Positions 44,272 to 51,630 of a DNA stretch of 54,630 nt are shown one piece after another. The stretch's first letter is position 1. Each line of letters begins with the position of its first letter. Both the position numbers and the translations under genes were made by a program. The notes beneath the pieces are model-generated. The model was not told the origin of the DNA. It saw only the letters and a list, made by a program, of their open reading frames with translations, and made no database searches. The DNA comes from CAZDXJ01 sp050303615 (GTDB lineage Bacteria > Pseudomonadota > Gammaproteobacteria > Methylococcales > Methylomonadaceae): NCBI GenBank assembly GCA_050303615.1, contig JBNLCC010000081.1, positions 1 to 54,630 of the forward strand. Direction: 5' to 3'.

Positions 44272-46758
44272 ATGCAGCACGCCAGCCCCGTTATCCAATT
44301 CGTTGTTACAGCGCTCGCCATCTTATCACTGGCTTCGGTTACACTGCTGCTTAGTAAACGCCTGCATTTACCGTTTGCCGTTTGTCTCGTCATTGCTGGC
44401 TTTTGCGGAGCGCAACTCACAGAACATGTTCCACAGATTTTCGGAATTTTATCTGATCTTAGCGTTTCGCATGATTTGATTTTCTTCGTACTAATGCCGA
44501 CATTAGTATTCGAGTCGGCTTACGGGTTGAATGCTTGGCATTTAAGGCGAAATTGGCTGCCGATCATAACCCTGGCAATACCGGGTATGGTGTTGTCAAC
44601 CCTGCTGATCGGTTTACTGGTCACTTGGCTGACACCGTTACCTTTACTTCCGTCGCTCTTATTGGGGTCTGTCCTGAGCGCAATCGACCATGTCTCGGTC
44701 AGCTCGGTATTCAAACAAATGGGTGCGCCGAAACGGCTGATTATTTTGGTTGAAGGAGAAAGCCTGTTCAGCGACGTTACTCTGATTGTGCTGGCCTATG
44801 CCTTACTTGATGCGGTAAAGGCGGATTTTGTTACCGGATCAATGTCAATTACCTTGATATTCCACTTTTTTAAGGTGTTATTGGGAGGTATCGCTATCGG
44901 TCTGGTATGTGGCTATACCACCGGATTGGTGCTCGGTAAAGTAACCAACAATCCGCTATTTGAAATCTCACTGGTTATGATGCTTGCCTATGTTTCCTTC
45001 TTAATCGCCGAATATGGATTTCACGTTAGCGGCGTCATGGCAACTGCCGTGACGGGATTAATGATGAGCGGCTGGGGACAAACCAAGATTTCTCATTCGG
45101 TACATCAATATCTTGACGAAATCTGGGAATTTTTAACGTTTATATCGGTCGCAATGATATTTCTTTTGGTCGGTTATTTTATCGATGTCGGGCAATTATT
45201 GGCCGTAATGCCAATTTTATTCCGTGTTATCCTGACGGTACTGCTTGCCAGAGCCGTTGTAGTGTTCGGACTGTTACCCCTAATCGGTAAACTACCCAGC
45301 TCCGAACCCATTGATTGGCGGTTCCAAGTGGCGATGTATTGGGGCGGAATTAGGGGTGCCGTCGCTATGGCGCTTATGATGAGTTTAGGCGAATTCGAAT
45401 ACCGGAATGAATTTTTGGCATTGGCGACCGGTGTTGTAATCTTCACTCTGGTGGGTCCCGGCCTGACACTCCGTCCTCTGATGCGGATTCTGGGGCTGGA
45501 TAAACCGACCCTTGATGAACGCTTTGTTCAGGCTGAAAGCCTATTATCGGCAAAGCAACATGCGCTTGCATGCGTTCCCGACTTGCGTGCCGGCGGTTTG
45601 TTTTCCGCCCGTATTGCCAAGGAACTGGAAGGCATATACCAAAACGGCATCGAACAAAGCCGACAGGGGGTCGAACAACTCCGATATCATGAACTGAATG
45701 CCGACAAGGAGATCACCTTGCTGTTTTTTCGCTGCCTGTCGGAGGAAAAAACTTTTTATTTCGATATGTACAGTCATGCTCATATTTCCGAACAGGCCTA
45801 CCGACAATTAAGCTATGGCATTGACTTACAATCCGACTCGTTACGCTATAACAATCGCCTTCCTGTTGATCCGCCAAAGACGAGATTAAAAAAAATGGGC
45901 GCTAGAATGAAACAGCGATTGGCGGATACCCGAATGATCGGTACGGTCGTTGAACGCTTTCGAGCTAATAAAACGGCTTTGGATTATGAGCTGATATGGG
46001 GGCGCTACCAAGCCAGTTTACATATCCTCAATAATCTGGAGAAAATGGATAAGTACTCCTCGCGTCCGGAAACCCTAGACCAGGTTCGTAACCAATATCA
46101 ACGCTGGAACGGATCTGCGAAACAGCGCTTCGATCAGATGGCTGAACAATTTCCCGAATTTGTCAACGCCATGCAGCTTCGTCTCGCAGAACGCCTATTG
46201 TTGCATGCGGAACGCCAATCCATTGCGGAAAAAAAGAAAAAGGGCACTATTTCCGTGCCGGTAGCGACTAAAATGTTAGAAAGACTTGATCATGAAATTA
46301 ATCATTTGCGAGGTCTTGAGGCAGGTAAACTGAAGATTGCAAGTAGCGAGTTATTGAAAAAAATACCCTTTTTCCAAAATCTTTCGGAAGACGATTTTCA
46401 TTGTATTTCTCAATTACTGCATTCAGTAACTTTTCCCGCCGGTTCTATAATTTTTAATCAGGGCGATAGCGGACAAGCCATGTATTTAATTGCGCGTGGC
46501 GTCATCCGTGTTTCCGTCTGCAATAATGGAACAGAAGTGGATGTGGCAACCATGATTGCCGGTGACTTTTTTGGCGAAATGGCACTACTGCATAACACCC
46601 CTCGAACGGCAACTTGCAAAACTGTCACTCCCTGCGCTTTATACAAATTAAACGGAAAAGATTTCGACCGCATAAAAAGCAATTGCCCGAGCATCGAAAC
46701 CGTACTGAACGAAGCTGATAAAAAACGACTGGAAGAACTCCAGCTAATTAAATCATGA
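44272..46758 (+). CDS. CPA1 (NhaP/SOS1-like) Na+/H+ antiporter with C-terminal cyclic-nucleotide-binding domain
   Basis: An 828-residue protein: about twelve membrane helices (1-410), a long cytoplasmic helical linker (410-685), and a cNMP-binding domain (about 690-815). The transport site has Asp139 (SAIDHVS) and Asp168 (EGESLFSDVTLIVL), with the same 29-residue spacing as NhaP1; the usual Asn before the second Asp is Ser167 and the Pro after the first is His140. The cNMP cassette FFGEMALLHNTPRTATCKT keeps the ribose Glu769 and phosphate Arg778 and closely resembles the PKA regulatory cassette. Architecture recalls plant SOS1 and sperm NHE. It lies between the dab cluster and a convergent operon that encodes an adenylate cyclase. 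Confidence 0.92.
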   Translation: MQHASPVIQFVVTALAILSLASVTLLLSKRLHLPFAVCLVIAGFCGAQLTEHVPQIFGILSDLSVSHDLIFFVLMPTLVFESAYGLNAWHLRRNWLPIITLAIPGMVLSTLLIGLLVTWLTPLPLLPSLLLGSVLSAIDHVSVSSVFKQMGAPKRLIILVEGESLFSDVTLIVLAYALLDAVKADFVTGSMSITLIFHFFKVLLGGIAIGLVCGYTTGLVLGKVTNNPLFEISLVMMLAYVSFLIAEYGFHVSGVMATAVTGLMMSGWGQTKISHSVHQYLDEIWEFLTFISVAMIFLLVGYFIDVGQLLAVMPILFRVILTVLLARAVVVFGLLPLIGKLPSSEPIDWRFQVAMYWGGIRGAVAMALMMSLGEFEYRNEFLALATGVVIFTLVGPGLTLRPLMRILGLDKPTLDERFVQAESLLSAKQHALACVPDLRAGGLFSARIAKELEGIYQNGIEQSRQGVEQLRYHELNADKEITLLFFRCLSEEKTFYFDMYSHAHISEQAYRQLSYGIDLQSDSLRYNNRLPVDPPKTRLKKMGARMKQRLADTRMIGTVVERFRANKTALDYELIWGRYQASLHILNNLEKMDKYSSRPETLDQVRNQYQRWNGSAKQRFDQMAEQFPEFVNAMQLRLAERLLLHAERQSIAEKKKKGTISVPVATKMLERLDHEINHLRGLEAGKLKIASSELLKKIPFFQNLSEDDFHCISQLLHSVTFPAGSIIFNQGDSGQAMYLIARGVIRVSVCNNGTEVDVATMIAGDFFGEMALLHNTPRTATCKTVTPCALYKLNGKDFDRIKSNCPSIETVLNEADKKRLEELQLIKS

Positions 46759-46768
46759 CAGACTCCTT

Positions 46769-46786
46769 AAAAAAACAGGTAACTGT
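46769..46786 (-). terminator. Weak intrinsic terminator of the signalling operon
   Basis: On the minus strand ACAG-TTAC-CTGT is followed directly by a T-run. The stem is only 4 bp, so it is a weak candidate, about 80 bases past the response regulator stop. Confidence 0.3.
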
Positions 46787-46866
46787 CAGATGGATTGCGC
46801 TTATCGCAAATAATTAACATAGCATCAAGTGAAATCCAGGCTCATGCATAAAACCCTCCGAGCGAC

Positions 46867-47250
46867 TCAAAGATCGATTTTTAATACCTCAATGGCCGTC
46901 TGTAAAACATCGTCCGGATCAAATGGTTTGGTTATGTACTCGTTTGTTCCCATTTGTAGACCCTTCTCTTTATCAAACTCCTGCCCTTTAGCGGTCAACA
47001 TGATGATATAAGTATCTTTCAGCGCTTCATCGGTTTTCACCTGTCTACAAACTTCATAACCGTTCATTTCCGGCATCATGACATCCAAAAACACCAAGTC
47101 CGGATTTTCGGCCTTAATGGCTTCCAACCCTTCTTTTCCATTGCAAGCAGTAAAAATCTCAACGTCCTGATCTTCTAATTCTTCCAAAGTCTGCTCTAAC
47201 AACGTCCGAATATGCGGTTCATCATCAACAATTAAAATTTTTTTATTCAT
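46867..47250 (-). CDS. Stand-alone response regulator receiver protein
   Basis: The protein is 127 residues, a single REC domain (CheY-like) without output domain. The acidic pocket ILIVDDEPHI, the phospho-acceptor Asp56 in LVFLDVMMPEMNG, Thr in IIMLTAKGQ and Lys in ITKPFDPDDV are all present. GAGGAA lies before the ATG. Last gene of the operon with the kinase and cyclase, 31 bases after the cyclase. It could relay from the hybrid kinase or serve as phosphate sink. Confidence 0.95.
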   Translation of the reverse strand: MNKKILIVDDEPHIRTLLEQTLEELEDQDVEIFTACNGKEGLEAIKAENPDLVFLDVMMPEMNGYEVCRQVKTDEALKDTYIIMLTAKGQEFDKEKGLQMGTNEYITKPFDPDDVLQTAIEVLKIDL

Positions 47251-47281
47251 ATTAGTATTCCTCGCCTGAGTAAATCCGTAA

Positions 47282-48691
47282 CTAATAAATTACTTCATAA
47301 ACATCAACGGGTTTTTCTTTCCCTTTGATCGTTAATGCTCCTTGATACTGATAGTTAAACATATCTTTTGTGGTGTCATAAATGCTATTGCTGACTAAAA
47401 TCTGCCCCCCCTCAGCAAGCGACTGCAATCGAGCCGCCAAATTTACTTCATCGCCGATAGCAGTGTAGTCCATATGTTTCGGGGAGCCAACATTACCAAT
47501 AAGCACTTTACCGGAATTGAGCCCGATGCCGGTCTTAAAGTTTTGATTTATCCATGCATGTTCCGACCTCTTTAACCAATTTTGCATATTAATAGCAGCC
47601 AAAACACAGTGTTTTTCGCTTTCCGGCAATACCTCGGGTGCACCAAATAATGCCACGATCATGTCGCCTACAAATTTATTGATAGTTCCTTGTTCTTCGA
47701 AAATGAGATCAACCATCTTTTCAAAATATGTATTTAAATAAGCCAAAATATCTGTAGAATCAACATGTTCACAAATTTTGGTAAACCCTCGAATGTCTGA
47801 AAATAATATTGATATATAGCGCTTTTCGGGACGCAGCTCTCTACTATCACCTCCCTCCATAATGGCATGAACAACCTTCTCCGAAACGTAGCGTTCCAAA
47901 TGGCTTTTTAGTCTTTCCTCCTTAATTTTATTCTCGTGAAGAATGGCATTTTCTAAAGCAATAGCTCCTTGGGAAACTAAAGCGCAAAATAACTTTAAAT
48001 CTGCAGCAGTATAATTAATGACATTGTTGTGGCTTAAATTAATAACACCAATAGTTTTTTCCCTGGTTTTGATTGGTGCACATAATAACGATCCGGTGGC
48101 ACAGCTGTTTTTTATGTATCGGATATCATCACAGGTATTATTAACGACTTCGGCTTTACCTGATAAAAACACATGACCCGCAATTCCTTTACCTGCTTCG
48201 ATTATGGTATTACTAATTGAATTTTCACCAATTGCAGCTACGACCTGTAAAGCATTTAATTTATCGTTATATAGCATCACTGAGGCATTGGTGGATTTAA
48301 TTGCAAGTGTTGCCTGATTAATAATCGACTGCGAAATTTCCTTTATATCAAAATTAGCTTTAATTTTATCGGCCAGATTATAGAGTAAATTAATTTCTTT
48401 ATATAAACCCAGTGTTTCGATTGCCAGCTCTTTTTTTTCGAATTCCTTTAACAACATATACCTTATTAATTCAACTATGGTTTCGGAATAATTCTTACAA
48501 TTTACATACCCGTATATGTTATTATCGGCAATTATCGGAAAGTTTTCGGTATCCTCTTGTATAGTGCCAAACAATAATTTTTCACTATTATCATAAATAG
48601 CAAATGGCTGATTATATGTGGCTAAAATTTTGTTTAATAAATGCTGCGTATCTTTTTTGCTAATAAATTTGGCAAAATGAATCTTATTCAT
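47282..48691 (-). CDS. GAF-domain class IIIb adenylate cyclase
   Basis: The protein is 469 residues from ATG 48691 (GAGGAAA upstream), which overlaps the kinase stop by eight bases; in-frame ATGs at 48706 and 48718 are less likely. A PAS/unknown N-terminal part (1-95), a GAF domain (about 110-250: YNLADKIKANFDIKEI, AGKGIAGHVFLSGKAEVVNN, CAPIKTREKTIGVINLSHNN) and a coiled linker lead to a cyclase homology domain (about 285-465). Catalytic residues are complete: metal-binding Asp299 (LFSDIRGFT) and Asp343 (FVGDMIVALFG), adenine-type Lys339, Thr410 at the position of the usual Asp (DYTAIGDEVNLAARL), Asn417 and Arg421. The Lys/Thr pair marks ATP-specific class IIIb, the bicarbonate/CO2-responsive subclass in other organisms. 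Confidence 0.94.
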   Translation of the reverse strand: MNKIHFAKFISKKDTQHLLNKILATYNQPFAIYDNSEKLLFGTIQEDTENFPIIADNNIYGYVNCKNYSETIVELIRYMLLKEFEKKELAIETLGLYKEINLLYNLADKIKANFDIKEISQSIINQATLAIKSTNASVMLYNDKLNALQVVAAIGENSISNTIIEAGKGIAGHVFLSGKAEVVNNTCDDIRYIKNSCATGSLLCAPIKTREKTIGVINLSHNNVINYTAADLKLFCALVSQGAIALENAILHENKIKEERLKSHLERYVSEKVVHAIMEGGDSRELRPEKRYISILFSDIRGFTKICEHVDSTDILAYLNTYFEKMVDLIFEEQGTINKFVGDMIVALFGAPEVLPESEKHCVLAAINMQNWLKRSEHAWINQNFKTGIGLNSGKVLIGNVGSPKHMDYTAIGDEVNLAARLQSLAEGGQILVSNSIYDTTKDMFNYQYQGALTIKGKEKPVDVYEVIY

Positions 48692-50981
48692 CTGCGATTT
48701 CCTCATCTTTGCCTTCAAGGAGAATAAAATTTATTTGCGTTAAGTTTTTTTCAAACCGCAATATGTTAATAATATTGTACTCTTCAGATAACTTCTTATC
48801 TAAAATAACCATATCAGGCTGATAGCTTATTACTTTTTCAACGCATTGCGCATAATTCTCTACACTTTCCACATGGCAACCCTGAGCATTTAAGACCTGA
48901 GTCAGTGCATTAACGGTACCTTTATTTTCATCTACGATTAATACTTTCCTTTTGCCGACATCCCGCTGAATTAAAACATCGATTTCTTTTAACAAAATAT
49001 CGGCTTTCACCGGTTTGGTTAAATACTTGTCAATACCGGATAAATGTACGCCTGCTTCTTTATCTTTAGCCGAAAGAATGATAATGGGAATGTGCATTGT
49101 CAAAGGATTTTTTTTCAAAATAGCGGCAACATCAAGGCCGTTACTACCGGGCATCATAACGTCTAAGGTAATCAGGTCAGGGTTTTGCGTTTTCGCACAT
49201 TCAATCGCTTCTTGCCCATCCTTTGCAGCAATAACGCGGTAGCCGGCCTCTTCCAATTCCTGCCTGAGTAATTCACGAATATGAGCTTCGTCATCGACCA
49301 CCAATATCGTTTTTGTTCCTGCTGCAGTGGGTGTCGGGTATTGCGCCAGCTGATCGAACAAATCATCAAGATTCGGCTTTTGCACCACATCTTCTACAGC
49401 TTTATGCTGGGCGACAGGCAATGTAAAAATAAATTGACTGCCCTTGCCCAGTTCACTTTCAACCCAGATCTTGCCGCCGTGATGTTCAACGATTTGTTTA
49501 CAGATAGACAGCCCCAACCCGGTGCCCTGTGGTTTATTGGTTAAGGTATCCCCTACTTGTTTAAATTTCTCAAACACATTACCCAAATTGCCGGAGGCAA
49601 TACCGATTCCTGTGTCAATGACCTTTAGCATAATTTGCTTCGTTTCCTTATCGTATTCGGCTCTAATTAATACACTACCCTCTTCAGTGAACTTGTACGC
49701 ATTTGAAATTAAGTTGATAACTACCTGAATCAATCTGTCTTTATCTATTTTCACTAAAGGCAAATTAGGCTCGACTTCCTGCATCAATTTAACTTTTGAA
49801 TGAGCAAATAAAGCCGTTGTCGCAGAAATGCCGTGTTCTATGACTTCAGAAAAATCTACTTCCGTCATTTTCCACTCAATTTTTCCTGCTTCCATTTTCG
49901 ATAAATCCAAAACTTCATTAATTAAATTTGTTAAACGCTGTCCTTCGGAGACAATGATATTGATATTTTTACTGACCTGTGTAACGGCCCTTTGTACTTT
50001 TTTATCCTCATCGGTAATCAGTGGAAATAAAACGTCATTCAGTCTTTTTTGAATGATTTTGGCGAATCCCAACACCGACGTGAGTGGTGTACGTAATTCG
50101 TGCGATACCGTTGATATAAAGTCGGTTTTCATTTGGTCCACTTCTTTTTCCAAGGTAATATCGCGAATAGTGATCACCGAACCAATGGCAGATGCCTGAC
50201 AAGCGTCGTCCGCAATATAACCGGCTGCAATATTATCCATACAAAAAGCATGCGCGACCGCTTTTCCGACATGATTGCCGGCCAGGGGTAATTCTACGCT
50301 GTGAACTTGCCTTAACTGTCGCCAACTACTTTCCGCAAGTTCATCTAAAGTTAAATTAAAGTCAGCCAACCCTTTCCCCAATACCGACTGTTCGGATAAA
50401 TTAAACATGGATAATAAGGCATCATTTTCATGCGTGATTTTTTTATGCGTATCGATCACTAATAACCCATCGGCAATGCTGTTAATAATTATCCGAATGT
50501 GCGTTAATGCCCCATTTAACTCGTTACTGCGCTGTTCTAATTTCTGATTGGACTGAAATAGTTCGTTGGTTTTGTTTTCAGCCAATTGTTTTGCGGCGAC
50601 CAATTGATCAACGCTAGGCAATGCAACGAGTTTAGGAAAAAAATAGATGACCGCTATTGCCGAGACCAATGAAATAACGGCGGTAATTGCCAACATAACG
50701 CCCGACAAATAATAAGCCGGAATCCATATGGTTATCACATTCAATACATGGGTTATGCCGCATGCCAGAATAAATAAGGCAAAGATCCAAAATAAGAGGC
50801 GGTGTTTAATATCCGGTCTTTTTCTAAGAAACAACATTATGACGAAAGGCATAACGAAATAAGCCGCTGCGATAAGAGCGTTGGAAACGGCGTGTAAAAC
50901 GACTAAATCGGTCTTCCACAACAAACAGTAACCGTGCGGACTTGTCTCTGAAATCGAAAACAACTGAAGGATTTTATTCAT
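48684..50981 (-). CDS. Hybrid histidine kinase with ethylene-receptor (ETR1)-like membrane sensor, PAS and two receiver domains
   Basis: The protein is 765 residues from ATG 50981, which has AGGTGG just upstream (an in-frame GTG at 50990 is poorer). Residues 24-125 form three membrane helices that align without gaps to the ETR1 ethylene-binding domain: Tyr41, Pro45, Ile71, Cys74 and His78 match ETR1 Tyr32, Pro36, Ile62, Cys65 and His69 (the last two bind copper). Asn34 replaces ETR1 Asp25, and Met44 replaces Ile35. A PAS-like domain (about 170-280), HisKA with His294 (FISTVSHELRTPLTSVLG), HATPase (GTGLGLSICKQI) and two REC domains with Asp607 and Asp728 follow. First gene of an operon with the cyclase and response regulator. 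Confidence 0.93.
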   Translation of the reverse strand: MNKILQLFSISETSPHGYCLLWKTDLVVLHAVSNALIAAAYFVMPFVIMLFLRKRPDIKHRLLFWIFALFILACGITHVLNVITIWIPAYYLSGVMLAITAVISLVSAIAVIYFFPKLVALPSVDQLVAAKQLAENKTNELFQSNQKLEQRSNELNGALTHIRIIINSIADGLLVIDTHKKITHENDALLSMFNLSEQSVLGKGLADFNLTLDELAESSWRQLRQVHSVELPLAGNHVGKAVAHAFCMDNIAAGYIADDACQASAIGSVITIRDITLEKEVDQMKTDFISTVSHELRTPLTSVLGFAKIIQKRLNDVLFPLITDEDKKVQRAVTQVSKNINIIVSEGQRLTNLINEVLDLSKMEAGKIEWKMTEVDFSEVIEHGISATTALFAHSKVKLMQEVEPNLPLVKIDKDRLIQVVINLISNAYKFTEEGSVLIRAEYDKETKQIMLKVIDTGIGIASGNLGNVFEKFKQVGDTLTNKPQGTGLGLSICKQIVEHHGGKIWVESELGKGSQFIFTLPVAQHKAVEDVVQKPNLDDLFDQLAQYPTPTAAGTKTILVVDDEAHIRELLRQELEEAGYRVIAAKDGQEAIECAKTQNPDLITLDVMMPGSNGLDVAAILKKNPLTMHIPIIILSAKDKEAGVHLSGIDKYLTKPVKADILLKEIDVLIQRDVGKRKVLIVDENKGTVNALTQVLNAQGCHVESVENYAQCVEKVISYQPDMVILDKKLSEEYNIINILRFEKNLTQINFILLEGKDEEIADE

Positions 50982-51505
50982 CTTAACCACCTAAAGTAAC
51001 TATTATTAGAGGTTTTATTTATCACACAGTTATGTGCGTCCAGTAGCATATTTAAGCTGATGCTTATATGGGAATTTCGCCAATAGGACGTCCTCCATAA
51101 ATTATAGACGGTATTAATTTATGCTACAGGTCTGTAGTTTTGTTAGGGACGACGCGTCAAATACCATATGCCTCTCGTCTTACCATCGGATACCTAATGA
51201 CGGGCTATATCCTGCTCAATCACCCGCCATTAGATTGTCAACCTGACTACTGAACAGCAAGTTCCGAACATAAAATGCGTATCGCCAAACCTATCGATAT
51301 CTTGGCACTGAATGGTCGAAGAAATCAATTAAATTATTAGCTTAGATGACTAAATATCGGCATTGATTTCGCAAGACAGATCATCAGCCAGATTTTGTTA
51401 AAAATAGCCGGAAAACCTGAATTCAGCAGAGAGTTCAATATGAAATGAAGCGCATAGTTCCGTTTTTCGAAATTTTAGTGCCGCCGTCTAACCGACCTCA
51501 TTGAG

Positions 51506-51523
51506 GCAACTAAAATCAGTTGC
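51506..51523 (+). promoter_or_regulatory. Candidate operator palindrome GCAACT-N6-AGTTGC
   Basis: Perfect 6-bp arms just upstream of the likely dehydrogenase -10 element; a CCTCA/TGAGG palindrome overlaps its left side. Confidence 0.3.
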
Positions 51524-51553
51524 TGCTCTTCGAAGGTTAATAGTCAACTGCGA

Positions 51554-51559
51554 TATAAT
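51554..51559 (+). promoter_or_regulatory. Candidate -10 box TATAAT for the aldehyde dehydrogenase
   Basis: Exact consensus hexamer 72 bases before the ATG; the hexamer 17 bases upstream (CGAAGG) is a poor -35, so an activator would be needed. Confidence 0.4.
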
Positions 51560-51562
51560 AGG

Positions 51563-51594
51563 AACAGGGACTGTTGATACCCGCTGTCCTTGTT
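51563..51594 (+). repeat. Hairpin in the dehydrogenase leader
   Basis: AACAGGGAC pairs with GTCCTTGTT (one G-U) across a 14-base loop, within the presumed 5' untranslated region. Confidence 0.4.
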
Positions 51595-51630
51595 GTTATT
51601 TAATGATAACCCCAACCGGAGGTGATAGAC

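Larger units (their letters stand above)
50982..51630. other. Divergent intergenic region between the sensor kinase and the aldehyde dehydrogenase
   Basis: No gene is supported in these 649 bases. They should hold both divergent promoters. On the minus strand a TATAAT (51101-51106) lies 120 bases from the kinase start with a poor -35. Near the dehydrogenase there is a palindrome GCAACT..AGTTGC (51506-51523), a perfect TATAAT (51554-51559) and a hairpin (51563-51594). No sigma-54 GG-N10-GC element was found. Confidence 0.5.

Noticed and set aside
51299..51320. TTGGCAC as a sigma-54 promoter for the dehydrogenase
   Set aside because: The needed GC 10 bases after GG is absent (TC instead).
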